Below are positions 42,803-51,147 of a stretch of DNA of 64,000 nucleotides, piece after piece (within the stretch, counting starts at the first letter, position 1; each line of letters opens with the position of its first letter). Under the pieces are notes generated by a model, which was not told the DNA's origin, made no database searches, and saw only the letters and a program-made list of their open reading frames with translations. The stretch comes from an uncultured Spirochaetaceae bacterium (GTDB taxonomy: Bacteria; Spirochaetota; Spirochaetia; Sphaerochaetales; Sphaerochaetaceae). The DNA lies in NCBI GenBank assembly GCA_944389295.1, contig CALXLV010000011.1, forward strand, positions 1 to 64,000, in the 5' to 3' direction. The position numbers were made by a program, and so were the translations under genes.

Positions 42803-43909
42803 ATGGCACTTAACTGCGGTATAGTAGGGCTTCCGAACGTAGGGAAGTCGACAATTTTCTCGGCAGTCACATCGGCTCCCGCCGAGGCTGCGAATTATCC
42901 GTTCTGCACTATAGATCCGAATATTGGAATCGTTTCAGTCCCCGATCAGAGACTGGATGAGATAGCGCGTCTGATTCCGGCGAAGAAAGTCACTCCGGCG
43001 ACGGTCGAGTTCGTTGATATAGCAGGTCTTGTCAAAGGCGCCTCGCAGGGCGAGGGACTGGGAAACAGGTTCCTTGCATCGATAAGGGAAGTCGGTGTCA
43101 TCGCGCATGTTGTCAGATGCTTCGAGAATCCCGATATAATCCATGTTTCCAACAAGATCGATCCCGCATCCGACATAGAGACGATAAACATAGAGCTCGC
43201 GCTCGCCGATCTCGAGACTGTGCAGAAGAGATACGACAAGATGTCGAAGCTCTCACGTCTTTCCAAAGAGCAGCAGAAGGAGAATGAGAAGGTGCTTCCC
43301 GTCTATGAGAGGCTGATAAAATGCCTCGGGGATGGTCTTCCTGCGCGTACTCTCGGCCTCGACGAGGATGAGAGCGCGCTTGTCTATGATCTGCATCTCA
43401 TAACGCTCAAGCCTGTAATCTATGTCTGCAACGTCGATGAGGACGGAATATCAGAGGATAATGAATATGTCCGCACCGTGCGCACCATCGCGGAGAAGGA
43501 GAATGCTCCTGTAGTCGTCATCTGCGGAAAGATAGAGTCTGAGATCGCGGCGCTTGAGTCTGCGGAGGAGAGGCAGGAGTTTCTGGAGGCATCAGGGCTT
43601 TCTGAGAGCGGCCTGAATCCGCTTATCAGGGCGGCTTACTCCGCGCTTGGACTGAGGACGTTCTTCACGGCAGGAGCCGACGAGGACAGGGCCTGGACGT
43701 TCCGCGAAGGCTCTAAGGCTCCGCAGTGCGCCGGCATAATCCACACCGATTTCGAGAAGGGATTCATCAAGGCCGAGGTCTACAGCGTCGATGATCTTAT
43801 CAAATACGGTTCGGAGGCGCATGTGCGCGAGGCTGGTAAGCTCCGTCTCGAGGGCAAGGACTACATTGTGCAGGACGGGGACATAGTCTTCTTCCGCTTC
43901 AATGTCTGA
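42803..43909 (+). CDS. ychF: Ribosome-associated ATPase/GTPase YchF
   Basis: Obg-family protein of 368 residues. Start ATG 42803 with GAGAGG upstream. GLPNVGKSTIFSAVTSAPAEAANYPFCTIDPN (G1 and switch), DIAGLVKGASQGEGLGNRFL (G3), CNVDEDG in place of the usual NKxD (family feature giving ATP preference), and the C-terminal TGS-like domain ending DGDIVFFRFNV. Stand-alone housekeeping gene. Confidence 0.96.
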   Translation: MALNCGIVGLPNVGKSTIFSAVTSAPAEAANYPFCTIDPNIGIVSVPDQRLDEIARLIPAKKVTPATVEFVDIAGLVKGASQGEGLGNRFLASIREVGVIAHVVRCFENPDIIHVSNKIDPASDIETINIELALADLETVQKRYDKMSKLSRLSKEQQKENEKVLPVYERLIKCLGDGLPARTLGLDEDESALVYDLHLITLKPVIYVCNVDEDGISEDNEYVRTVRTIAEKENAPVVVICGKIESEIAALESAEERQEFLEASGLSESGLNPLIRAAYSALGLRTFFTAGADEDRAWTFREGSKAPQCAGIIHTDFEKGFIKAEVYSVDDLIKYGSEAHVREAGKLRLEGKDYIVQDGDIVFFRFNV

Positions 43910-43952
43910 TTGATAACTGTTTGCGGGCTCTGAAATTCACGCTCTGCGATAA

Positions 43953-43981
43953 TTGACACCGGGCCCGCTTCTGGCATAAAT
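43953..43981 (+). promoter_or_regulatory. rpsD promoter
   Basis: TTGACA (43953-43958), 17 bases, ATAAAT (43976-43981), giving a leader of about 55 bases with a small GCTG/CAGC hairpin. S4 is known to bind its own mRNA in several bacteria, so the leader may carry such a site; this is inference. Confidence 0.6.
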
Positions 43982-44041
43982 TGGATATGCTGTGCTTATG
44001 CAGCGATAAAACTGACACTTGTTTACTGGAGGGTAAAATCT

Positions 44042-44635
44042 ATGGCAAGGTACAGAGGTCCTAGATTCAAGCAGTGCAGAAGACTTGGTGTGAATGTATG
44101 TGGGCATCCCAAGGCAATGGACAGGGCGGGCTCCGCTTCTTTCGCAAGAAGGAAGAAACCCACCGATTACAGCAGACAGCTTACCGAGAAGCAGAAGCTC
44201 AAGGCTTATTACGGCGTTCTTGAGAAGCAGCTTCACAGGTACTTCGAGAAGGCTCTCAAGTCCAGCATGAACACGGGCGATGCGCTCGTCATCTCCCTTG
44301 AGAGAAGGCTTGACAACGCTGTTTACCGCATCGGTTTCGGCAACTCGATAAGGCTCGCACGCCAGCTCGTGTCGCACGGACACATCCTCGTCAACGGAAA
44401 GAAGGTCGATATTCCTTCCTACCAGCTCAACGTGGGTGACGTTGTGACGCTCAAGGAGAAGTCAAGGAACAACGAGCACTTCAAGGAGTGCTTCCTCGGA
44501 CATCCCGCATTCAATCTTCCCTATTTCGAGAGGAACACGGATGAGTTCTCAGGCAAGCTCACAAGGCTTCCGGAGAGGAACGAGATCCCTGTTCAGGTCA
44601 ACGACCAGCTCGTAGTCGAGTTCTACTCAAGGTAA
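44042..44635 (+). CDS. rpsD: Small-subunit ribosomal protein S4
   Basis: The 197-residue protein starts [28 protein letters not shown] and contains the S4 RNA-binding domain (about 89-150: [44 protein letters not shown]). GGAGG precedes the ATG. It is encoded alone rather than in the alpha operon with rpoA. Assembles early on 16S rRNA. Confidence 0.97.
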   Translation: MARYRGPRFKQCRRLGVNVCGHPKAMDRAGSASFARRKKPTDYSRQLTEKQKLKAYYGVLEKQLHRYFEKALKSSMNTGDALVISLERRLDNAVYRIGFGNSIRLARQLVSHGHILVNGKKVDIPSYQLNVGDVVTLKEKSRNNEHFKECFLGHPAFNLPYFERNTDEFSGKLTRLPERNEIPVQVNDQLVVEFYSR

Positions 44636-44655
44636 GGATAAGTCTCTGATAGAAA

Positions 44656-44772
44656 GCCCTGTAATCCAGCCTCACATCTGGATAGGCGAAAGGGAAACGG
44701 CCTCATTCCAATACTGCCTTTCCCCGGACGCGCACCCTGACGGCTGCCCTCAGGAAAAGGATGCGTAAGGGC
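44656..44772 (+). ncRNA. Candidate structured RNA with a four-way junction
   Basis: No gene is seen in 44636-44980. By hand this stretch folds as P1 GCCCT/AGGGC (44656-44660, 44768-44772) enclosing three arms: P2 ATCCAG/CTGGAT (44664-44669, 44678-44683), P3 GAAAGG/CCTTTC (44688-44693, 44717-44722) and P4 CGCACC/GG-A-TGCG (44731-44736, 44759-44765) topped by CTGA/TCAG. A strong terminator follows at once. I do not recognise the family. It could be an sRNA, a riboswitch-like element or chance folding. Confidence 0.35.
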
Positions 44773-44780
44773 AATCTGAA

Positions 44781-44805
44781 TCCCGGTCACAGACCGGGAT
44801 TTTTC
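44781..44805 (+). terminator. Strong terminator downstream of rpsD
   Basis: TCCCGGTC (44781-44788) and GACCGGGA (44792-44799) with a three-base loop, followed by TTTTTC. Confidence 0.85.
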
Positions 44806-44977
44806 TGTCGCTGCATATCTTCTGCGGACATCGCTGTGTGCAAAATCCATAGTTATAAACTGCGTTCATGCGGTTCCAGTGACCTGAACTTATGCACTCC
44901 ATCAGCAGGAAATCGGCATATAGAGGATCATACGCAGTGTTTTGAACAACTTTTAATGTCTGCAAAATATCTCAGGA

Positions 44978-45021
44978 ATGTAAAATCCTTTACATATCTC
45001 ATTCTTTGATTTGCATATAGT
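44978..45021 (+). promoter_or_regulatory. Crp/Fnr-type operator and class II promoter of the NhaC-type operon
   Basis: The 18-bp perfect palindrome ATGTAAAATCCTTTACAT (44978-44995) is centred at 44986.5. A -10 box TATAGT lies at 45016-45021, putting the start site at about 45028, so the operator is centred at -41.5, the classical position for a Crp/Fnr activator. It takes the place of a -35 box. The same palindrome type occurs at 48623-48640. Confidence 0.7.
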
Positions 45022-45031
45022 ACTTCCAACA

Positions 45032-45075
45032 AAGAGCAAAGGTGCCATCAGGTTGTCGCCTTTGCTCTTTTTTTT
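45032..45075 (+). terminator. Attenuator-like terminator just before the NhaC-type gene
   Basis: AAGAGCAAAGG (45032-45042) and CCTTTGCTCTT (45059-45069) form a perfect 11-bp stem, extendable inward by two pairs, with eight Ts at 45068-45075. The ATG of the gene is only 15 bases further and the predicted transcription start only a few bases before the stem, so the short leader consists almost wholly of a terminator. Confidence 0.7.
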
Positions 45076-45089
45076 CGAGGAGCTGCTGT

Positions 45090-46577
45090 ATGGAAGAAAA
45101 GAAGGATGCAACTTTGCTTGAGTTTTACGGATCGAACTTTCTCTCGCTGATTCCGCTTGCCGTGTTCGTGGTATTCTGTGTTCTGTGCTTCGTAGTATTC
45201 AAGGACTTCGCAATGGAATCTGTATGCATGGGAGGTTTCGTATCGCTCGTGATCGGAAGCCTCTTTGCCAGGAAATCGTCCGCATACTGGGATGCTGTCG
45301 TGAAGGGGATGTCATCCGAGATGATGAACACCCTTGCCCTGATCCTTTTTATCGTCGGCATGTTCGGAAAGATGATGACGCGTGCGGGTGTGGCGGAAGG
45401 ATTTGTCTGGCTTGGCGATCTTATGGGACTTCATGGTGGTCTTTTTACCGCATTTTCATTTATCGTCGCGTGCATAATGTCAACGGCCACAGGAACATCA
45501 ATCGGCACGCTCTTTTCCGCATTTCCGATTCTCTATCCGTCCGGAATACTTCTTGGTGCTGACCCTGTGCTTCTTGCCGGAGCAATACTCGGCGGTGCGA
45601 TTTTCGGTGATAATGTCGCTCCAGTTTCAGACACGACAATAGCATCCGCCTCGTCACAGACATATAAATACAGAAAGGGATGCGCGGATATAGGGGGCGT
45701 TGTTGCTACAAGAATGAAGTATGCGCTTGTCGCGGCAGCTTTCGCACTTATCTGCTTTGCGGTATTCGGAGGTGCCGAAGGCGGTGAACCGAGCGTAGCT
45801 GCAGATGAGATTCTTGCGCACTACAGCGATCCCAGAGGACTTATAATGCTCATTCCTGTGGTGATTCTGCTTATAATTGCTGTTAAGACGCAGAACATCT
45901 TCTTGGCATCGACATGGGGAATGATCTCCGGCACATTGATCGGCCTTGTTTCCGGTGCGCTGGTTCCTGCGGATGTGATGGGTCTTGAAGGAGGTGCTCT
46001 CTCCGGATTTCCGATTGACGGCATCAAGAATACGATAGGAACAGTCGGATACCTCTATGCAGTCGCAGGTGTCATCGGGGTTCTTAATGCAAGCGGAACT
46101 ATGGAGAAGATAATCAGTGCTCTTATAAACAGCCGTCTCAACAGAACCGCTGTCGGTTCGGAGATAATAATGGGACTGGGCATAATGATAACATCGATCT
46201 GTCTTGGTTCTGCAAACGGACCGGCCATAATCATGTTCGGACCTATTGCCGACAGAATCGGCAAGTCCAAGGACCTGCATCCTTACAGAAGAGCCAATCT
46301 CCTTGATGGTTTCGCCAGCACTCTGCCTGTAATTGTCCCTGTCACAAGCTCGTTCATATTCATTACTCTGTCATGTGTGGAGAGCGCTGCATCCGAGTAT
46401 GCCTTTGTGAGTATGATAAGTCCTGTACAGGTTGCGGGAGCGACGCTTCATTGTATCTTCCTTTTCTTCGTACTGGCATTTGCTGTAGCTACAGGGTGGG
46501 GCAGAAAGTATGAAGGTCCGGATGGTAAACTTTCCAGAACTCCGTATCTGGAGAGGGAAGAGGAGAAGGCGTGCTGA
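45090..46577 (+). CDS. NhaC-family Na+/H+ antiporter-like transporter
   Basis: A 495-residue membrane protein with about 11-12 helices. Family patches: FIVACIMSTATGTSIGTLFSAFPILYPSG, GAILGGAIFGDNVAPVSDTTIASASSQ. NhaC relatives include Na+/H+ exchangers and Na+-coupled carriers of organic acids such as MleN (malate/lactate). The linked aldolase and aminotransferase suggest an amino or oxo acid as substrate here; this is inference. CGAGGAG precedes the ATG. Its stop overlaps the aldolase start. Confidence 0.85.
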   Translation: MEEKKDATLLEFYGSNFLSLIPLAVFVVFCVLCFVVFKDFAMESVCMGGFVSLVIGSLFARKSSAYWDAVVKGMSSEMMNTLALILFIVGMFGKMMTRAGVAEGFVWLGDLMGLHGGLFTAFSFIVACIMSTATGTSIGTLFSAFPILYPSGILLGADPVLLAGAILGGAIFGDNVAPVSDTTIASASSQTYKYRKGCADIGGVVATRMKYALVAAAFALICFAVFGGAEGGEPSVAADEILAHYSDPRGLIMLIPVVILLIIAVKTQNIFLASTWGMISGTLIGLVSGALVPADVMGLEGGALSGFPIDGIKNTIGTVGYLYAVAGVIGVLNASGTMEKIISALINSRLNRTAVGSEIIMGLGIMITSICLGSANGPAIIMFGPIADRIGKSKDLHPYRRANLLDGFASTLPVIVPVTSSFIFITLSCVESAASEYAFVSMISPVQVAGATLHCIFLFFVLAFAVATGWGRKYEGPDGKLSRTPYLEREEEKAC

Positions 46578-47344
46578 TGAAACTTATAGATAAAATAAGA
46601 AATGGCGAGAGAACGGCAGGTACTTTCCTGAACCTCGGTTCGGCAGTGGCGGCGGAGTGCGCCGCCATTGCCGGGTTTGATTACGTCATTATCGATCTTG
46701 AGCACAGTCAATTCGGTTTTCCGGAGGCTGCTGATATGATAAAGACGGCGGCACTGAGAGGTATGCCTGTACTTGTACGGGTTCCGGAAATAAGCCGTGC
46801 ATGGATACTGAAGCTCCTTGATGCCGGGGCGGGGGGAATTGTCGTTCCCGGTCTCAAGACAAAAGAGGAGGCGGAGAGGCTTGTGCAGCTGTCGAAATAT
46901 CCGGGTCTTGGCAGCAGGGGATTCTGTCCTACGCGTGTCTGTGACTTCGGATATGGCGATGCGTTCCGGGATGGAATACTGAGCTATGCGGCAAAGACAA
47001 ACAGGGACACAATGATGATACCTCAGTGTGAGACCGTGGAATGCCTTGAGTCGATAGAGGAGATTGTCTCGATGGAAGGAATAGACGGTATATTCATCGG
47101 CCCATTTGACCTCTCGCTCGCTCTCGGAATACCTGCTGAATTCAGCAGAAAGGAATTCACAGATGCCATAGAGCATATTAAAGATGTCTGCATAAAGCAC
47201 GGCAAGCCTGTCTTTATTTTCGCTCCTGATCAGTCTACTGCAGCAAAACGCATGGAGGAAGGATATACGAGCGTCACCATCAGCGCCGACCTGAATATTC
47301 TCATCGATTCATTCAGGGCAGTGACTGCTGCGCTGAAAAAATGA
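46577..47344 (+). CDS. HpcH/HpaI-type class II aldolase
   Basis: The 255-residue barrel protein has FDYVIIDLEHSQFGF, metal-binding and substrate residues in VRVPEISRAWILKLLDAGAGGIVVPGL, and IPQCETVECLESIEEIVSMEGIDGIFIGPFDLSLALG, as in the family of 2-oxo-acid aldolases (4-hydroxy-2-oxoheptanedioate, 2-dehydro-3-deoxyglucarate, 2-keto-3-deoxy-rhamnonate). They cleave 4-hydroxy-2-oxo acids to pyruvate plus an aldehyde. ATG 46577 overlaps the transporter stop; a GTG at 46571 is also in frame. Confidence 0.88.
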   Translation: MKLIDKIRNGERTAGTFLNLGSAVAAECAAIAGFDYVIIDLEHSQFGFPEAADMIKTAALRGMPVLVRVPEISRAWILKLLDAGAGGIVVPGLKTKEEAERLVQLSKYPGLGSRGFCPTRVCDFGYGDAFRDGILSYAAKTNRDTMMIPQCETVECLESIEEIVSMEGIDGIFIGPFDLSLALGIPAEFSRKEFTDAIEHIKDVCIKHGKPVFIFAPDQSTAAKRMEEGYTSVTISADLNILIDSFRAVTAALKK

Positions 47345-47380
47345 TCAGCAGTTGCCTATATTCGGGTTTTTCATAATCTC

Positions 47381-47410
47381 TCTCCCGTCGCAGGGCGGGA
47401 GAACTTTATT
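47381..47410 (+). terminator. Terminator of the transporter-aldolase operon
   Basis: TCTCCCG (47381-47387) and CGGGAGA (47396-47402) with an eight-base loop, then ACTTTATT. Confidence 0.6.
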
Positions 47411-47424
47411 CACATTTGCTCATT

Positions 47425-47460
47425 AACAGAAAACGGCAGGCCTCAGAGGAGACCTGCCGT
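47425..47460 (-). terminator. Terminator of the aminotransferase gene
   Basis: Bottom strand stem ACGGCAGG/CCTGCCGT (47460-47453 with 47440-47433) followed by TTTTCTG. Confidence 0.7.
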
Positions 47461-47474
47461 CCAAGCCGAGCAGA

Positions 47475-48566
47475 TCAGCTTCTTTCCTTCAGGATTTTCT
47501 TCATCGCGGCAACAGCTTTCCTGCACTCATCGAGTGTACCGATGGAAATTCTTGCTTCAGGGAAATCACCGCGTATCATGACGCCGAATGAAGCGAGCTC
47601 GGCAGCGAACTCGCGCGGCGGCATCGTCGGACGGAAGAAGATGAAGTTTGAAGAGGACGGCCATACTCTGAATCCCATCCCTTCCATCTCTTTCACAAGG
47701 TAATCTCTGGATTCCTTGTTCTTCTTTATGCTCATGTTTATGAAATCCTCATCATCGAGCGCGGCCTCGGCGGCCTTCACCCCAGCTCTGTTGCAGCAGA
47801 AGCCCGTTGCGGTGATCTGCAGATAGGAGATGATCTCCCTGTTTGAGATGATGTATCCGATTCTGCATCCGGCCATGCCGTAGAGTTTTGAGAATGTCTT
47901 GACGACTATCAGGTTCACATTGTCTGCAACTTCGCTGATCATGCTCCTGTAATTTCTGTCCTCGACGAAATCAAGATATGCCTCGTCGATAGCAAGCACG
48001 ACATGCTCAGGAAGCGAGTGAAGGAACTCTATGAGGTCCTTATCGCTGCATACAGTGCCTGTGGGGTTGTTCGGATTGCACAGGAATACAAGGCGCGTCC
48101 TGTCGTTGATGGCTTCTGAGATTTTTCTGAAATCAGGGGTGTATGTGTCATCAGACATCGGGACTTCCACGAGAGTACCTCTGTTCTTCTTCACTATGTT
48201 GTAGTAGTTGGGGTAGGTGGGAGGGGTGACAATTACCTCTGTTTCTTCTCTGACGAAAACCTCTCCTATGAATCCCAGAGCTGATGTGGCCCCCTGTGTG
48301 ACCATAACATTCTCTGGTTTCAGGCCATGCTTTGAAGCAAGTTTCTCAACCAGGGATGCTGCCCTGATATCAGGATAGCGGTTGGAAATATCGGCCTGTC
48401 TTTTGATCTCCGCCGCAGCAAGAGGGGAGATTCCGAACGGATTCTCATTCTTGTTCAGCTGCAGTATTTCAGTCACTTCCGGACGCAGCGGCTTCTTCGG
48501 TTCACCGAGGCCAAAGTTGTAAGGCGGGGCTTCCTTGACAAAATCACTTACAAGATTCTTTACCAT
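47475..48566 (-). CDS. PLP-dependent class I/II aminotransferase (HisC-like)
   Basis: The 363-residue protein has the HisC/CobD-like layout: LNKNENPFGISPLA, VTQGATSALGFIGEV, LCNPNNPTGTV, AIDEAYLDF and the PLP lysine in VVKTFSKLYGMAGCRIGY. A complete HisC already exists in the his operon, so this paralogue probably acts on another amino or oxo acid linked to the neighbouring transporter and aldolase. AGGAGG lies eight bases before the ATG. It shares the Crp-type palindrome with the divergent regulator. Confidence 0.85.
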   Translation of the reverse strand: MVKNLVSDFVKEAPPYNFGLGEPKKPLRPEVTEILQLNKNENPFGISPLAAAEIKRQADISNRYPDIRAASLVEKLASKHGLKPENVMVTQGATSALGFIGEVFVREETEVIVTPPTYPNYYNIVKKNRGTLVEVPMSDDTYTPDFRKISEAINDRTRLVFLCNPNNPTGTVCSDKDLIEFLHSLPEHVVLAIDEAYLDFVEDRNYRSMISEVADNVNLIVVKTFSKLYGMAGCRIGYIISNREIISYLQITATGFCCNRAGVKAAEAALDDEDFINMSIKKNKESRDYLVKEMEGMGFRVWPSSSNFIFFRPTMPPREFAAELASFGVMIRGDFPEARISIGTLDECRKAVAAMKKILKERS

Positions 48567-48596
48567 ATCAGGTTCCTCCTCTGAATAGATGCTGTG

Positions 48597-48640
48597 AGTA
48601 TATCCATCGGAATGGAAAAGATATGTAAAGCACTTTACTG
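48597..48640 (-). promoter_or_regulatory. Crp/Fnr-type operator and class II promoter of the aminotransferase gene
   Basis: ATGTAAAGCACTTTACTG (48623-48640) has the same ATGTAAA-N4-TTTAC plan as the site at 44978. Bottom strand TATACT (48602-48597) is the -10; the start site is then about 48590, and the operator centre (48631.5) is at -41.5, identical to the other promoter. Confidence 0.65.
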
Positions 48641-48758
48641 CTCTCTGCTGTTTCTGGCAGGTACTTCAGGCGGCGGTATTTTACTGAATTCCTTTGCGGC
48701 AGCTTCTTTTTCTTGGACAAAGCTCATGTCATTAACTATATTTCCAGAAGAGATCGGT

Positions 48759-49478
48759 ATGACAGAAGAAGAGAAACCACAGATCCTGCAGTATTCTCCA
48801 TGGATTGACGGTGATGAGAATACTCTTTTAAGGTACTTTGCGGATTGTCAGTGCCGTACTTTCAGCAAAGGCTATGTATTCTACTCTCAGGAGGAGAATT
48901 CAGATTATGTCTATCTGATTCACAGAGGACGTGTCTGCCTGTCTCTCGACAATATCAACGGGGATGCAAAGGATATCTTCATCGCTGACAAGGGATTCAT
49001 ATTCGGAAAGCTCTCTTTTTTCGACCCTCTTCCCAACAGCTGCTGTGCGATAGTCGTCTCTGAAAGCGCAGAGGTCATACTGATCCCCAAAAGCCGTTTT
49101 CAGGAGCTTCTTGAGAGGGACATCACATTCTGCAGAGAGATTCTTGCGATGATGTCCAAGACGATACGCACCCTCATCTCCGAGATAAAGCTGATGTCTT
49201 TCAGCAGTTCAAAAGCAAAGGTGAACTATACATTCTACCATCTCATCAATCAGTACTCCACGAAGGAGGGGGACTCCTATAAAATCAACATGACATTCAC
49301 GCATCAGGAGATCGGGGAGCTGGTAGGTCTATCGCGCGTATCTGTGTCTTATATAATCTCACGCATGGTCAAGGACGGCATCATCGAGAAGCGAAACGGC
49401 TATTACTATGTCAAAGACAAAGAAGCGATCTACCGCTCTGTAGCCGACGATGAGATTGCTGATTTCTCGTCATCCTGA
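48759..49478 (+). CDS. Crp/Fnr-family transcription regulator
   Basis: The 239-residue protein (start MTEEEKPQIL; earlier in-frame starts run through the operator and look non-coding) has a cyclic-nucleotide-binding-like beta-roll (about 25-130: FSKGYVFYSQEENSDYVYLIHRGRVCLSL ... FIFGKLSFFD), a long dimer helix, and a C-terminal winged HTH (MTFTHQEIGELVGLSRVSVSYIISRM). The recognition helix SRVSVSYII differs from Crp's SRETVGRIL, in line with a different operator. Cysteines 30 and 32 and a Cys pair near 97 exist but do not form the Fnr pattern. Likely controls the two ATGTAAA sites. Confidence 0.85.
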   Translation: MTEEEKPQILQYSPWIDGDENTLLRYFADCQCRTFSKGYVFYSQEENSDYVYLIHRGRVCLSLDNINGDAKDIFIADKGFIFGKLSFFDPLPNSCCAIVVSESAEVILIPKSRFQELLERDITFCREILAMMSKTIRTLISEIKLMSFSSSKAKVNYTFYHLINQYSTKEGDSYKINMTFTHQEIGELVGLSRVSVSYIISRMVKDGIIEKRNGYYYVKDKEAIYRSVADDEIADFSSS

Positions 49479-49543
49479 AAATATGCAAAAGCCGTCAATC
49501 CATTGAATGAGAAACTCGGATAACGGCTCTGATTACCTGAATA

Positions 49544-50239
49544 TCAATTCCAGCTTATGCTGAATTCCATCGGCTGATTCAGAAGGAGGAAGTCGATTAT
49601 AGGGAAGCTGTAGGAGGCGGTATCCTCATCCAGAAGGGCGCAGTTCTCCGTCTCCGTTATCGTTCCCGGCACAGTGATGTTCACAGTCACCAGTCCGTTG
49701 GCTATCGCCTCCGGACCGTCCTCTCCGAGAAGGAAGTATATCATGTCGAGGTAATCTGCCTCGCTCATTCCTTGGTTGTACTCCGGGCCGTAGACCTCGA
49801 AATTCGGGTCGGAGAGAAGAGGAATGAGCTGTTTCAGCTCCTGATAGTTCTCCATGTCCAGATGGAAGGAGAGAGTATTCTCTGTCTCTCTGAAGAGCGT
49901 CTGGTTCTCTGCTCCGACCGACTGCAGCAGCGCATCGAGGTCGCTGTATGCGAACGAGAACGTGTAGTCGTTCTCTCCCAGCTTCTCCCATGAGGATGAT
50001 GTTATCTCGCCGTTCTTCCCGAATTCCTCCGCGAAACCTCTTACGGTGCTGTCCATTATTGTCTCGTCGTTTTCCGGGAGGAACTCTGAGAGATCGTTCA
50101 GCACGTCGATGAAGAAATCCTCGGCGTGGATTGTCATTACGCTTTCTCCGCTTCCTCCCTCTCCGAGAGTAAGTTCTTCTGTCACGGTACAGGATGAAAG
50201 CAGCGCAATTATGATAAGTGGGAGAATGATCTTCTTCAT
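49544..50239 (-). CDS. Lipoprotein of unknown function
   Basis: The 231-residue product begins MKKIILPLIIIALLSSCTVTEELTL with lipobox LSSC. The mature part (GESVMTIHAEDFFIDVLNDLSEF ... FSFAYSDLDALLQSVG) has mixed strands and helices and matches no family I recognise; VNITVPGTITETENCALLDEDTASYSFPI near the C-terminus suggests a beta domain of the DUF-type lipoproteins common in spirochaetes. Upstream in-frame TTG start (50275) is unlikely. TATAAT abuts the ATG. Confidence 0.65.
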   Translation of the reverse strand: MKKIILPLIIIALLSSCTVTEELTLGEGGSGESVMTIHAEDFFIDVLNDLSEFLPENDETIMDSTVRGFAEEFGKNGEITSSSWEKLGENDYTFSFAYSDLDALLQSVGAENQTLFRETENTLSFHLDMENYQELKQLIPLLSDPNFEVYGPEYNQGMSEADYLDMIYFLLGEDGPEAIANGLVTVNITVPGTITETENCALLDEDTASYSFPIIDFLLLNQPMEFSISWN

Positions 50240-50318
50240 ATTATAAGGATAAAGCATTAAAGAGGTTGTAGACAACTTCCCCTCCGCATGGTAAAAACTC
50301 GGGTTAGAGGAAAGATAA

Positions 50319-51137
50319 ATGACAAAAAGAGCTTTATTTGCCTGTTTTCTCCTGTTTTCAGCGGCATTTCTGGCAGCCGATGGTCTGGATGCCGTCTGTA
50401 CTCCGCACCCTTCTTCCGTGGATTTCTCATGGAGCGGGGTGCCCGGCGCCGTTTATTACGACATCTACAGGGGAGAGACGTTCCTTGCGAGAGTTGACAG
50501 CAGCACGCTCTCCTATACTGCGGAAAACCTTCTGTCGGATACTGAATACTCATTCTCTGTCGCTGCCCGCACGGAGAACAATACCACGCTCGATGCGGCT
50601 TTCCTCGATACAGTCACGGGAAGCTGGGACGGTGTTTACCGCTGGGAGAACCTTACAGATGAGGACAACAGGGGCAGCATGAGGTCGTACACGCTCCGCG
50701 TCGAGACAGAGACCGATCCCGCAGTCGGGCAGTATCATGCGATATACATGCTTGCCAACGACGGAAAGGAGTACAGGATATTCCCTCTCTATGATTTCGG
50801 CGATCCCGCCTCAGGCGAGTGGGTGGAGTACAAGGGGAAGAGCCCTGAGGCCGTCTCCTACCGTCTCAACGCCGAGCGCTTCAACGCCTCAGTGTTCAAG
50901 CCGTCGAAGTGGAGAGTGGACAAAGTTGTGATTGACTATGATTCGACTTCCGCTTACATTCAGACAAGCGCCATCGGCATCACCGTCGAGACTGTGACGA
51001 CTTACAGGCTGTATGAGGAAGATGGCGTTATGAAGATGTCCTTCCAGACAGAAGGAAGCGGGGTTGTCAACGGAATGCTTTTCAAGAATCCGAATCCTGG
51101 GGAGGGGGATGCCTTCATATTGACAAGGATTCAGTAG
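50319..51137 (+). CDS. Secreted protein with fibronectin-III-like domain
   Basis: The 272-residue protein has signal peptide MTKRALFACFLLFSAAFLAADG, an Fn3-like domain (about 25-95: VDFSWSGVPGAVYYDIYRGETFLARVDSSTLSYTAENLLSDTEYSFSVAA) and a C-terminal half of unknown fold (SWDGVYRWENLTDEDNRGSMRSYTLRVE). No enzymatic motif. GAGGAAAG precedes the ATG, and topA starts ten bases after its stop, so both may be co-transcribed. Confidence 0.7.
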   Translation: MTKRALFACFLLFSAAFLAADGLDAVCTPHPSSVDFSWSGVPGAVYYDIYRGETFLARVDSSTLSYTAENLLSDTEYSFSVAARTENNTTLDAAFLDTVTGSWDGVYRWENLTDEDNRGSMRSYTLRVETETDPAVGQYHAIYMLANDGKEYRIFPLYDFGDPASGEWVEYKGKSPEAVSYRLNAERFNASVFKPSKWRVDKVVIDYDSTSAYIQTSAIGITVETVTTYRLYEEDGVMKMSFQTEGSGVVNGMLFKNPNPGEGDAFILTRIQ

Positions 51138-51147
51138 GAGGTCCCGT

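Noticed and set aside
44690..44730. Resemblance to the cobalamin riboswitch core (AGGGAAACGG ... CTGCC ... CCCCGG)
   Set aside because: The B12 box and the expected GGTGA-type spacing are missing, and no cobalamin-related gene follows.
50233..50246. TATAAT directly against the ATG of the lipoprotein gene at 50239 as another leaderless promoter
   Set aside because: With no spacer the transcription start would fall inside the gene, so it does not fit the six-base pattern.
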